Part shown: positions 1 to 9,272 of the stretch, one piece after another | How the letters are laid out: every line of letters begins with the position of its first letter | Position numbering within the stretch: position 1 is the stretch's first letter | Notes under the pieces: model-generated | The model's input: the letters and a program-made list of their open reading frames with translations, nothing else | Told to the model about the DNA's origin: nothing | The model's database searches: none | Position numbers and translations under genes: made by a program | Source: Sphingobacteriaceae bacterium | GTDB lineage: Bacteria > Bacteroidota > Bacteroidia > B-17B0 > Aurantibacillaceae | Length of the DNA: 64,000 bases | Assembly (NCBI GenBank): GCA_016705695.1 | Contig: JADJLA010000011.1 | Span: forward strand, 1-64,000 | Reading direction: 5' to 3'

Positions 1-984
1 CACCGTATAAATATCTGTTCCATTTTCTAAAAGCAAAACAGCGTGCGTATGTCCCGCACAATGAAACGTGATTTTCTTTTTTATGCCTGCATCTGCAATC
101 CATTTATACAAACCAACGTTGGTATAGGCGCTATATTTTAATCCAACAAACAAACGCTGATCATCTTCTCTTCTTTCACCAAGAATACAACTGCCTGTTC
201 ACTTATGGTAAATATTCCTTACCTCCGTTTTTGTTGGCGAAACGATAATTCATGTCCGCGTTTATCTGAATGGCTTAAGTTCCCCCAGGTCATGCGTTAA
301 ATATCACTCCAGCGAATACCCGTTAAACACGAAAATATAAATGCTCTTTTAAAACCGGATACATGCAATCGGTTTCAATTAATTTTTGCAACCTCCTCAA
401 AGGTTAAGTATTCCCTATTCGGCTCACCTTGCCTAAACCCTTTTAAAAAATCAGAAACGTTTTCGCTAATCACTTTTCCTTATAAGCTAACTTCAAACAA
501 GCCTTTAATTTATTATAGTACGAATACTTACTATTTTGTGATAAGGATTGCTTTCCTTTGTTCTTGCTTGAGTATCTAAGTAATGATGAAACTTGATGCA
601 TTTCTCTACCTTGATATCACATCTTTAAGAATTCACCAAAACACTTTTTTAAATGAATCAATGCAGAATACCAATTACCATAATTACCTGGAGAGTCAAA
701 CCGTTCTTCCATCTTTAAGCGATAGTAATTAAAAAAGTTTTTTTTGCCCTTATCAATTCGAACCGTTCCAAATTGTTGGTCTTGTCCTCAATGAGCCTTT
801 GTGCACGCATATGTTCTGCCAAGGCCATTGTTTGTTTATTCTCAAAATTTTCTTCTTTTGTTTTTGGTATATTGTAAAGAAAAAGCCCAAGAGATTCGAC
901 TCTTCGTTTTCCGTTTTTTGTAATTTCAAGACTCAAACTTGATTTGTCTTTACTGGTTTGTCGCTTTCTAATGATTACATTCAT
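1..984 (-). pseudogene. Decayed tyrosine-type site-specific integrase (C-terminus outside the window)
   Basis: An intact 89-residue N-terminal piece (715-984) has the arm-type DNA-binding start typical of Bacteroidetes integrases (residues IIRKRQTSKDKSSL, then a stretch equivalent to the SAM-like domain). Lower down the minus strand, recognisable integrase pieces appear in different frames. REYLTFEEVAKI is near 370-420 and is followed by a stop. KRAFIFSCLTGIRWSDI (the box with the first catalytic Arg) lies near 300-355 and also runs into a stop. HSDKRGHELSFRQQK is near 235-285. FHCAGHTHAVLLLENG lies near 10-70. In the last piece the family's HxxR box reads HCAGH, so the second catalytic Arg is Gly. 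The many stops and frame changes, plus the Arg loss, point to a genuinely dead gene rather than read errors alone. The tyrosine-bearing end lies beyond position 1. It marks the edge of a former integrated element beside mnmE. Confidence 0.85.
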
Positions 985-1004
985 GTTGCTTTTGTTTTAA
1001 ATTA

Positions 1005-1049
1005 TTTGTCCCAATTTTGTTCCAAAAGAAATTTTCAAATTGGGACAAA
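1005..1049. promoter_or_regulatory. 13-bp inverted repeat upstream of the integrase remnant
   Basis: TTTGTCCCAATTT (1005-1017) and AAATTGGGACAAA (1037-1049) are perfect inverted copies separated by 19 bases. They sit just upstream of the integrase start at 984. This could be an operator or an integrase arm-binding site; the sequence alone does not decide. A partial third copy (GTGACAAA) follows at about 1053. No other feature is visible between 985 and 1186. Confidence 0.5.
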
Positions 1050-1186
1050 ATCGTGACAAAGATTCGCGAATTTTTAAAGCGCGCAAAATAGTTCCAAACA
1101 ACAACACGTTTAATGCGTTGAAAAGCAGTTAATTGAATGTAAAATGATTGATTTGACTTGCCGTAATTTGCGCTAATATGACGCGA

Positions 1187-2584
1187 TTATTTCCCGATAC
1201 AAAACTTACTAAAAATATTCCCTAAAAGATCATCATTCGTTACTTGCCCTGTAATAGCCCCTAATTCGTCCAAGGCATAACGAATATCCAAGCGCCAACA
1301 GATCGCCCGGAACTTTTGCATTTAAACCTTCTGTTACTTTATTTAAAGCATCAAGGCCTTGCGTAAAGATTCGGCGTGGCGAGCATTTGTAACTATGGTA
1401 TCGGTAGCACTCACAGCCTTTGCATCAAATAAGGCTACAAGTTTGTTCCGTAGTTCATTTATATTCTTTCCTTCCTTGGCCGAAATATAAAGAAGGTCTT
1501 TAAAGCCGGCGTATTCTTTTCTTAAAGCTTCTTCCCCTTCTACATCTATTTTATTTGCAACAAGCACTAGTTTTGATCCGTTAATGTGCTGTTTAATAAG
1601 ATCAACTTCTAATTTAAGATCGCCACTACTCAATTCGTGCGAATCAAATAAGTAAACAACAATGGCTGATTTTTTTATAACCTCAAAAGCCTTGTTAACT
1701 CCCATTTGCTCTATAATATCTGTAGTGGTTCTAATTCCTGCCGTATCAATAAATCTAAACAACACACCATCTATCACCATCTCATCTTCTATCACATCAC
1801 GGGTTGTTCCCGGAATTTCGCTTACAATGGCTTTATCATCATCTAATAATAAATTCAACAAAGTTGATTTGCCGGCGTTTGGTTTTCCAACAATGGCAAC
1901 AGGTATTCCGTTCTTAATCACATTACCAACTTCAAAACTCTCTAATAATTTTAAAATGATATTTGAAATTTGAAAAATAAGTTTCTTAAGATCGCTTCTA
2001 TCCGCAAACTCTACGTCCTCTTCACTAAAATCCAATTCCAATTCTATTAAAGATGCAAAATTCAATAAATGATCACGCAATAGTTTTATTTTACTGCTAA
2101 ATCCTCCACGCATTTGCTGCATCGCCACTTGATGCGATACTGCCGAATTACTGGCAATAAGATCGGCCACTGCTTCGGCCTGACTAAGATCCAACTTTCC
2201 ATTTAAAAAGGCGCGCATGGTAAATTCACCCGGCTCCGCCATTCTACAGCCGTTTTTTAAAAAAAGAGCTAATACTTGCTGTAAAATAAATGGTGAGCCA
2301 TGACAAGATATCTCAACCGATTCCTCGCCGGTATACGAATGTGGTGCTTTGTATAAACTCACAACCACTTCATCAATTACAACATCTAAATGCGCAATAA
2401 TACCAAAATGAAGTGTGTGCGACGGTTTATCGCTCAGCTTTTTGAGTTTTAAATTCTTTGTCCAAAAAAATCGCTCAACTAATGAAATACAATCAGCACC
2501 GCTAATTCTAATAACGCCAATGGCCCCAACTCCCTGCGGTGTTGCTAATGCAATAATGGTGTCTTTGCGGATCAAATTCATCAA
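1187..2584 (-). CDS. mnmE: tRNA uridine-5-carboxymethylaminomethyl(34) synthesis GTPase MnmE (two compensating frameshifts near the end)
   Basis: MnmE works with MnmG to modify the wobble uridine of certain tRNAs. The N-terminal folate-binding domain is followed by a G domain with GKPNAGKS (residues 233-240), DTAGIR and NKID, inserted in the helical domain. As read, the frame stops after 413 residues at 1343. The expected end continues: one missing base near 1351-1356, then one extra base near 1285-1292, give the C-terminal helical part ending in FCIGK and a stop at 1187-1189. Corrected length is about 465 residues, normal for the family. The terminal Cys-Ile-Gly-Lys motif, with the catalytic Cys, is present. 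The two indels cancel each other, so a read error is more likely than gene loss, but this cannot be proven here. Confidence 0.93.
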
Positions 2585-2673
2585 TTAAATATAGGGATTA
2601 TATTATTAGCCTCAAAGGCGCTAAGACACAAAGAAATTAAACTAAATCAACAGCTGCAGATGGTTACAAAAGT

Positions 2674-3306
2674 TTACTTACCAAAGGTTCTTTTTGCAAT
2701 AAACCCCAAACTTAAACCATAAATAATATGACCTGTGATACTTCCGGTGAAAGAAACGGGTGTGATCTTAAACATCATAGCTTGCGTTTGCTCAAAAAAG
2801 AAAAGCACTAGCATTAATCCTGTAAAAATAAATAAGCCAAATAACAAACCTTTTAAAATAAGATGTTTGTTATTATTTAATTGTGTCATTAAAATAAAAA
2901 AAGCAATTCCCATTCCACCTCCATTGCCAATATAACGCCAGGTATATCCTAACAAAGCGTTTTTTTCATCCGTGTTTGTTACCCAACCACCAATTTTTGG
3001 AATAAAATCGCTCCATCCTGCTAAAATATATGGAACACGAGAGAGGTCATATAAAAAAACAGAAATTATTCCGGCTACAAAACCCATTACAACCGTTTTA
3101 CCAATGGAAGGAAATTTAATTCCTAAAGTGATAAATAAGATCAATACGGGTACAACCAAAAACAATAAACATTGTTGCAAAGGCAATATTCCTAAACAAT
3201 GAAGTATGATCGAACACACCGGAAAAAATCCACCAAACGTAAACAACAAGGCTAATGATCCTTGTGATAATTTATTAAGTGATTGGGTTTGTACGAGCGC
3301 TTTCAT
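2674..3306 (-). CDS. Integral membrane protein of unknown function
   Basis: The 210-residue product is dominated by hydrophobic helices, about six by eye: around residues 18-40, 45-63, 70-88, 130-143, 152-170 and 183-203. A more polar loop around residues 90-125 carries Trp residues and a GNGGGMG turn. There is no signal peptide apart from the first helix and no catalytic motif that I recognise. It is a stand-alone minus-strand gene between mnmE and the toxin-antitoxin pair, 89 bases upstream of mnmE on the same strand, so co-transcription is possible but not shown. I do not recognise the family. Confidence 0.7.
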   Translation of the reverse strand: MKALVQTQSLNKLSQGSLALLFTFGGFFPVCSIILHCLGILPLQQCLLFLVVPVLILFITLGIKFPSIGKTVVMGFVAGIISVFLYDLSRVPYILAGWSDFIPKIGGWVTNTDEKNALLGYTWRYIGNGGGMGIAFFILMTQLNNNKHLILKGLLFGLFIFTGLMLVLFFFEQTQAMMFKITPVSFTGSITGHIIYGLSLGFIAKRTFGK

Positions 3307-3488
3307 AGGCTTTGTTTCTATGTAGATGAAACAAATGCAGAAATTCCATAAAAGATACGCTTTTTGGCTTTTTTTGGTGTTTTCATTAGCCCAATGTAAA
3401 TGAAGTTTGTATAGTTACCAGCAAGGCTTCCAGAGAGACCTCAATTGGCGGTTTGGACAATTTCTTCTTTTTTCGTACCTTTAGACTT

Positions 3489-3734
3489 ATGAAATCATCA
3501 ACCTTACAATTAAGGAAAATAAGCCTCATAGAATACCTTTTAGGGATTCAAGACGAAAAAGTGTTCGCTAAAGTTGAATCAAATATTCATAAAAGTATTA
3601 AATCTGTTAAGCCTAGTGACATTGTTTTTACTAAGGACGAAATCATTGAGCGTGCCGAATTTTCTAACAAACAAATTAAAAAGGGGCACGTTTTAAATCA
3701 AAAAGACTTAGAGAATCAATCTAAAAATTGGTAG
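3489..3734 (+). CDS. Probable type II antitoxin of a ParE/RelE-type pair
   Basis: This is an 81-residue, charged protein lying 15 bases upstream of a RelE/ParE-type toxin and in the same direction, the usual antitoxin position. An upstream in-frame ATG at 3453 would add twelve mostly aromatic residues (DNFFFFRTF...). The ATG at 3489 gives a normal start (MKSSTLQLRKISLIEYLLG), so it was chosen. The C-terminal half, with TKDEIIERAEFSNKQIKKG, looks like the toxin-wrapping tail of antitoxins. The N-terminal half would be the DNA-binding or dimerisation part, but no clear ribbon-helix-helix or helix-turn-helix could be identified. The role is inferred mainly from the partner. Confidence 0.7.
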   Translation: MKSSTLQLRKISLIEYLLGIQDEKVFAKVESNIHKSIKSVKPSDIVFTKDEIIERAEFSNKQIKKGHVLNQKDLENQSKNW

Positions 3735-3749
3735 GTATAGATATCCTTT

Positions 3750-4058
3750 ATGAGACAAATCATTTGGACTAACTTCGCAATCTCTGAACTAAAAAACATC
3801 TACCTCTATTACCGTATGGTTGCGAGCGAAAAGGTAGCAGACAAAATACGAAAATCCATATTTGACTCAACAAGACATTTAAGTAAACAGCCATTGATTG
3901 GAGCCATTGAAGAGAATCTTATAAACCTTAAACAAGGACATCGATATCTAATCGAAGGCAACTACAAAATAATTTATAAAGTTCTTCACGACAATATTTA
4001 CATTACTGACATTTTTGACTGTAGACAAAATCCACAGAAAATGAAGAAACGTAATTAA
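3750..4058 (+). CDS. RelE/ParE family toxin
   Basis: The 102-residue product has the compact ParE/RelE layout. An N-terminal strand (QIIWTNFAISELKNIYLYY) leads into a helix pair. The middle contains KQPLIGAIEENL and a basic stretch, GHRYLIEGNYKIIYKV, typical of the core sheet. The end carries ITDIFDCRQNPQKM, matching the family's 'vfdtRqnP' C-terminus. Members block either gyrase (ParE-like) or translating ribosomes (RelE-like). The R-Q-N-P ending is more usual in ParE-like members, but the target cannot be assigned. It pairs with the small gene immediately upstream. Confidence 0.88.
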   Translation: MRQIIWTNFAISELKNIYLYYRMVASEKVADKIRKSIFDSTRHLSKQPLIGAIEENLINLKQGHRYLIEGNYKIIYKVLHDNIYITDIFDCRQNPQKMKKRN

Positions 4059-4111
4059 TACCCAGTTGGTAGCGGCAAGCTAACCTAAGCCGGCAGACTC
4101 ATTCATAATTC

Positions 4112-6208
4112 CTAACCCACCTTACTCCAATCCGGTCTATTTTTATTTTGATAAGATAAATAGCCCTGATAAGCCGCATTCTTAGCTAATTTCAATTCAT
4201 GATCTTCATCCAATATTTGCTGTGCAGCATTTCGCGCCATTTGAAGTATTTGTCCATCCTTTGCCAAGTCTGCTAATTTAAGATCCAAAACTCCACTTTG
4301 CTGAGTTCCTTCAATATCTCCGGGGCCGCGCAGTTTCAAATCCACTTCGCTTATTTCAAAGCCATCTGTTGTGCGCACCATGGTTTCAATTCTTGTTCTA
4401 CTATCCTGGCCTAATTTATAACCGCTCATTAAAATACAATACGATTGATCGGCCCCACGCCCTACTCTTCCGCGTAATTGATGTAATTGCGATAAACCAA
4501 AACGCTCGGTACTTTCTATAACCATCACGCTGGCGTTTGGAATGTTAACACCAACTTCTATCACCGTTGTTGCCACCATTATTTGTGTTTCGCCTTTAAT
4601 AAAACGTTGCATCTCAAATTCTTTTTGCTCATTACTTAGTTTACCATGAACAATACTTATTTGATATTTTGGCGGTTGAAACTCTTTCAATAGATCATCG
4701 TGCCCTTGTTGTAAATTTTGATAATCCAATTTCTCACTTTCTTTTATCAAAGGATAAACTACATACACTTGCCTACCCAATTCAATTTGTTCTTTCATAA
4801 AACCAAATAAACGCAAGCGTTGCGATTCGCTAAAATGCATGGTTTTAATTGGCTTACGGCCCGGAGGCAATTCATCTATCACACTTGTATCCAAGTCGCC
4901 GTATAAGGTCATTGCTAAGGTGCGCGGAATTGGTGTGGCCGTCATAATTAAAATATGCGGTGGTTGACTATTCTTTCTTGCTAACCGTGCGCGTTGTTCA
5001 ACTCCAAACCTATGCTGTTCATCTATCACAACAAATCCCAAATTCTTGAACACCACTTTATCTTCTATCAACGCGTGCGTACCCAATAAAATTTGAATCT
5101 CACCACTGGCAATTCCTGCCAAAATAAGTTTGCGCTCTTTAGCTGTGCTTGATCCTGTAAGTATGGCTGTGGTGACAGGAAGTCCTTTTAAAAATTCTAA
5201 AAATGTTGCTAAATGTTGTTGCGCCAATATTTCCGTTGGCGCCATCATACAGGTTTGATAACCGTTATCAATGGCCAACAACATACACATCAACGCCACC
5301 AATGTTTTTCCACTTCCTACATCGCCTTGCATTAAGCGATGCATTTGTTTACCGCTTCCTACATCTGCTCTTATTTCTTTGATCACACGTTTTTGAGCAC
5401 CCGTTAATTCAAAAGGTAAATTCTTATTAAAAAAATCGTTGAACAGCGATCCAACTTTACTAAATACAAAACCTTTTACCGTATGTGTGCGAATTTTATT
5501 TAAACGTAGCAAACGTAATTGCACAAAAAATAACTCCTCAAATTTTATACGAAATACAGCTGCTTCTAAACTCTTTTGATTCTCCGGAAAATGAATTTGA
5601 TACAAAGCGGCAAAGCGCGGCATTAATTTAAAGTCGCTTCTTAACTCATCACTTAAATTCTCGTCAATATGCTCAGGCTTCGTACTCAAGAACAATTGCT
5701 TCAGTAATTTTCTAAAACCTGCACTATCAATTCCTTTTGCTTTTAATTTTTCGCTCGAATTATACACCGGCTGAAACGCCGTAGGCTTATCTTTTTCCCA
5801 ATCGCTCACCGCATCAATTTCTGGATGCGCAATATTAAATCGTCCTTTAAATTCGGTAGGTTTACCGTACACTACATACTCCACTCCAATTTTTAATTTA
5901 CTGGCCATCCAATTATGCCCTTTGAACCAAACCAAATCTATAGTGCCGGTATTATCCCTAAACTTTGCAATTAATCGCTTGGCTTGGCGCTCGCCTTGCA
6001 TTTGCATGCCTTCAATAACACCTTTTAACTGTACCGGAACCGATTCTTCCGTTATACTTCTTACAGTAAAAAACTTGGTGCGATCAACATGCCTGAACGG
6101 AAAATAAAAAAGCAGATCCTTGAACGTAAAAATACCGGCTTCTTTTTGCAGCATTTCGGCACGTTGCGGACCAATACCTTTTAAATATTCAATTGGGGTG
6201 TCGAGCAT
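4112..6208 (-). CDS. recG: ATP-dependent DNA helicase RecG
   Basis: RecG remodels stalled replication forks and branched recombination intermediates. The 698-residue length is normal. The N-terminal wedge/OB-fold region (about residues 1-250) begins with the characteristic LDTPIEYLKGIGPQRAEML. The helicase core follows: Walker A in MQGDVGSGKT, the RecG-type motif II DEQHRFG, the TATPIPRTLAMTLYGDLD segment, and motif VI QLRGRVGRG near the end. The C-terminus carries the TRM-like region (SGVLDLKLADLAKDGQIL). The gene is monocistronic by spacing. Transcription converges with the toxin gene, whose stop is 53 bases away. Confidence 0.97.
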   Translation of the reverse strand: MLDTPIEYLKGIGPQRAEMLQKEAGIFTFKDLLFYFPFRHVDRTKFFTVRSITEESVPVQLKGVIEGMQMQGERQAKRLIAKFRDNTGTIDLVWFKGHNWMASKLKIGVEYVVYGKPTEFKGRFNIAHPEIDAVSDWEKDKPTAFQPVYNSSEKLKAKGIDSAGFRKLLKQLFLSTKPEHIDENLSDELRSDFKLMPRFAALYQIHFPENQKSLEAAVFRIKFEELFFVQLRLLRLNKIRTHTVKGFVFSKVGSLFNDFFNKNLPFELTGAQKRVIKEIRADVGSGKQMHRLMQGDVGSGKTLVALMCMLLAIDNGYQTCMMAPTEILAQQHLATFLEFLKGLPVTTAILTGSSTAKERKLILAGIASGEIQILLGTHALIEDKVVFKNLGFVVIDEQHRFGVEQRARLARKNSQPPHILIMTATPIPRTLAMTLYGDLDTSVIDELPPGRKPIKTMHFSESQRLRLFGFMKEQIELGRQVYVVYPLIKESEKLDYQNLQQGHDDLLKEFQPPKYQISIVHGKLSNEQKEFEMQRFIKGETQIMVATTVIEVGVNIPNASVMVIESTERFGLSQLHQLRGRVGRGADQSYCILMSGYKLGQDSRTRIETMVRTTDGFEISEVDLKLRGPGDIEGTQQSGVLDLKLADLAKDGQILQMARNAAQQILDEDHELKLAKNAAYQGYLSYQNKNRPDWSKVG

Positions 6209-6269
6209 TTAGACTTTAAAATTACTATCTTCTTTCTACAAATAATTCTTTTATTATTCACTATTAATT

Positions 6270-6601
6270 GGGCGTGCCCCCTCGCAACATTCAGAATTCG
6301 TTGCTAGCTCGGGGCAGGCTTTCGCCGTCGCTCTTTTTTTCCACAAAAAAAAACAAAAAGGGCTCAAACAATGGCTCAATCCCTCCGCGGCCCGCTAAAA
6401 AGAGGCAGCTGCCCTTCTTACGGCGCCCGCGTGAGCGATTGTAGCGAAAAGCCCTGCCAAGGACTTTGCTAAATGTTTTTGGGCGAGGAGGCGACCGAAG
6501 GAAGCCACCGCAGACCTACAAACATAGCAAGGACGAAAGGGACTGGCTCAGAAACAGCGCGACGGCGACTTAATTTTTACCGTGAGCTCGCCGGCACGCC
6601 C
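6270..6601. repeat. GC-rich 332-bp intergenic element with 9-bp terminal inverted repeats
   Basis: This element fills most of the 475-base gap between recG and the next gene. It starts with GGGCGTGCC (6270-6278) and ends with the exact inverse, GGCACGCCC (6593-6601). The interior is much richer in GC than the surrounding DNA, has no convincing reading frame, and contains runs such as an A9/T7 pair (about 6335-6352) flanked by GC-rich segments that could fold. From general knowledge, intergenic sequences beginning GGGCGTGCC recur in Flavobacteria-like genomes. I cannot check copy number here. It may be a non-autonomous mobile element or a structured RNA. Confidence 0.6.
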
Positions 6602-6683
6602 TCATAAAAAAATAAAACCACCCTGTTGAAACAATTACGTATTAAAAATTCAAAAGCGTAGTTATACACGTAATTTTGTACAA

Positions 6684-7358
6684 GTGCGCAAACGTATTGG
6701 CCTCATACTTGTTTTACTATTTTGCTTTAAAGCAAATGCTCAGTTTTTAGATTCGCTCAATGTTGTTTTTAAAAGTAAATCAATTATTGACGCGCGCTTA
6801 GAATCACGGTATAGCTTTATTCGCAATACTATTATATCTGTTACTGGCGTTCGCTTAGGTGTTGCCTATAAACGTAAGTTAAGAATTGGTGGCGGTATCA
6901 GCTGGTTAAAAACAGATAGGTCGTATTCTTTTTATGATCAAAACTCTTTAGGAGATCTTACAGAGACAAAAAAATATCTCAAGTTCGCTTATTTATGTTA
7001 CTATATTGATTTTGTTTATTACCGAATAAAACGATGGCAGCTAAGCGTTCCAATACAAGCAGGAACAGGACTTGTGTGGTTTCAAAAAGAAAAAGCGTAT
7101 TCGTTAAAAAACACCGACAGAAAAAGTTTTTTACTTTTATACGAGCCGGGCATTACAATACAATTTAAAATTTTCCGATACCTTGGTGTTGGTGGTGATG
7201 CCGCTTTTAGATTTGTATTGAACAGAGAGAAAAAAATAGGCGAACAATTAAATTCGCCTACGTTCAGTGTAAAATTATTATTTTGGCCCGATCAACTTTA
7301 TTACGTTATAGCTCCTAAAAGCAAAGTAACTCAGCAGTATGGTCCGGCCGAATGGTAA
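6684..7358 (+). CDS. Predicted outer-membrane beta-barrel protein
   Basis: The start is GTG at 6684. It gives a clean signal peptide (RKRIGLILVLLFCFKANA, cleaved before QFLDSL). The mature part alternates polar and hydrophobic residues with many aromatic girdle positions (for example YLCYYIDFVYYRIKRWQLSV) and glycine-rich turns, as in small outer-membrane barrels. Length is 224 residues. No family-specific motif was recognised. The stop codon at 7356-7358 directly abuts the stop of the convergent gene at 7359. Confidence 0.65.
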   Translation: MRKRIGLILVLLFCFKANAQFLDSLNVVFKSKSIIDARLESRYSFIRNTIISVTGVRLGVAYKRKLRIGGGISWLKTDRSYSFYDQNSLGDLTETKKYLKFAYLCYYIDFVYYRIKRWQLSVPIQAGTGLVWFQKEKAYSLKNTDRKSFLLLYEPGITIQFKIFRYLGVGGDAAFRFVLNREKKIGEQLNSPTFSVKLLFWPDQLYYVIAPKSKVTQQYGPAEW

Positions 7359-7703
7359 TTAAGAGATATTTATGGTTTCGTAGCACTTCAAATCACCCGC
7401 AGTTCCCATATAGTTTGCATCAATGTTCACTAGCCCTACTTTTTTAACTTGCTCTTTAGTAAGTGGCTTAAGTGGGTACCAACGATCGTCTTGTACTTTA
7501 AGTTCGATATCCTTATTGGCAATAAGTTGATTCAATTGTTTTTGAGTTAAAAACAGAACTCCTTCCTCTTCATCTTCGCTCTCGGGATTTAAAAGAGTAC
7601 CTACTAATTGTAATTTAGGGACATCAGGCTTATATGTAAATTCCAACTCTTGTTGGGAATTGATCTCTATGTAGGCTATTCCTAGAACGTGTAACTCTGC
7701 CAT
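7359..7703 (-). CDS. Conserved-looking small acidic protein of unknown function
   Basis: The 114-residue soluble protein has no signal peptide or membrane segment. It has an acidic linker in the middle (NPESEDEEEG) and a following helix, LTQKQLNQLIANKD. The C-terminal part (WYPLKPLTKEQVKKVGLV) looks like a small globular domain. I do not recognise the family. The codon use and start (ATG at 7701-7703) look ordinary, and nothing on the other strand is credible, so I take it as real. It converges end-to-end with the barrel gene upstream. Confidence 0.6.
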   Translation of the reverse strand: MAELHVLGIAYIEINSQQELEFTYKPDVPKLQLVGTLLNPESEDEEEGVLFLTQKQLNQLIANKDIELKVQDDRWYPLKPLTKEQVKKVGLVNIDANYMGTAGDLKCYETINIS

Positions 7704-7814
7704 TTCAGTAATTTTTATGCAATTTTAAAAAAATAAGGCCAATTTAACCAATAATTTAGGGTCTATTTTAGCATTATTTACCCTTTTGTTGAAAAAATGT
7801 CTTTTTGAGAACAT

Positions 7815-9144
7815 TCAGGAATTTACAATAGAGTTCATCTGCTCGTACAATGCCCGCCACTGCTGGCCTTTGGCGTTATTGGCTAACATATCATTATGAA
7901 AAACAATAATGAATTGACCGTTGAAAAATTTAATTGTTTTTACATAGCCGGCCACAATCTCGATGGCTTTTGAGGTATCTGAATCACTTTGTTTATCCAA
8001 ACATACGTCCCCAACACAAAAAGGATGCAGTTCGAGGGGAGTTTCTTGCTCCAAACCTATATCGTACCACTTAAAAGAATTACAAACGCTGGCCCTGAAA
8101 CCGTTGATATTAGTGTAACCCAGACTATAATCGTTCTTTATACCCGACTGTATAAGATTTGTATAGGTTGTTGGGAATTTTAACATCCCAAAATGTTGGC
8201 GCGAGTGCACAACTTCTTTATGAGTAATGCCTCCAAGTCGAGCGATCTCGATCTTTAGCTGCTGTGTGTTAAAATTTGAGGCAAAAGATGGGTGGATCCC
8301 TGTTAAAGAATAATCCGAAAGGTGTTTCATCAACTTCTGAAAAGTTAAATTACTCGAAGGATGGTTCTTGTCATTCATGCCATAATCGCCCAACAGAAAA
8401 AATAGATAACATTGGTCTTGTTTTTTTATTGATCTCAACCAAGTACTCATAACAATCAAACTCATCTGTACTTCCAAATAGCATGGTTTTTATACGTTGC
8501 TTTAGTTGCTTAAAATTACCGTAACGAATATCACTTGCCACACCTGCCAAAGATCGTACAAAACCTTTGTGCTTGAACTTGTAAACATTATCAATATCTA
8601 TGGTAGTAATGGATCTGAAATAATTTGGTTTGAATTTTATTGATGGAAATTTTTGCTTTAGCGCTTTTGAAAATCCTTCGCACCACATGTTCACCAGAGG
8701 TTTGTCTAAAAAATCGTTTTGCCATGCCAAACTACTTCTGTGATCAAATACATTGTATTTATTTGCTTTAAACGGAAGATATTCCTCGTAACGAGAAAGT
8801 AACCAAAAACTAGCTCCAAAAACATCAAATGGTATATCACCCGAATTATTTTTAAAGAAACATTTAAAGTAAGCATCGTTCGGGTGAACTTCTACTAAGT
8901 AATCCTTTATTCCATAGTCAAATAACACCGAATGAGGTACAATATTCAAACAATCATCTATGATTTTATTTGAATAATTGATCTTTGCTAACTTCGAATG
9001 TTTAAATTCTTCCTCATTGTTGGTAATACTTGGTTCTAAACCAATGATGCGGGTAAACAATGTATTTACTATGTACCTTAGGCGGTTACTACTTTTTTCT
9101 GAATATATTAATACTTGATTAATGGATCTGGTCTTAAACAACAT
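7815..9144 (-). CDS. Polysaccharide deacetylase-like protein, one-base frameshift near 8410-8420
   Basis: Two overlapping minus-strand frames are pieces of one gene. The first (8371-9144) carries the N-terminal domain and the deacetylase metal motif TTIDIDN near residue 182, running to VEINKK. The second resumes at QDQCYLFFLLGDYGMNDK and continues with GIHPSFASN and the family's SRQHFGMLKFPTTY ... GFRA region down to the stop at 7815. Removing one A from a run of seven A's at the junction joins them into about 442 residues. NodB-fold proteins remove acetyl groups from glycans. The Bacteroidetes subgroup with this long N-terminal domain is mostly uncharacterised, and the substrate is unknown. 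The conserved sequence on both sides of the shift favours a read error. Confidence 0.8.
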
Positions 9145-9272
9145 AATTACTCCAATAAATAGTCACTTAGGTGGTTATTTTGAGAACAAATTAAAAAACT
9201 CATGTTGATATGTTGTTACGCTCACATATATACGCTTTGATACGATGTATAAATTAGGGGAAAAATATACTG

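Noticed and set aside
8371..8477. Two separate overlapping genes instead of one deacetylase-like gene
   Set aside because: Both pieces continue the same family sequence, and the shift sits in a seven-A run. One gene with a one-base error is simpler.
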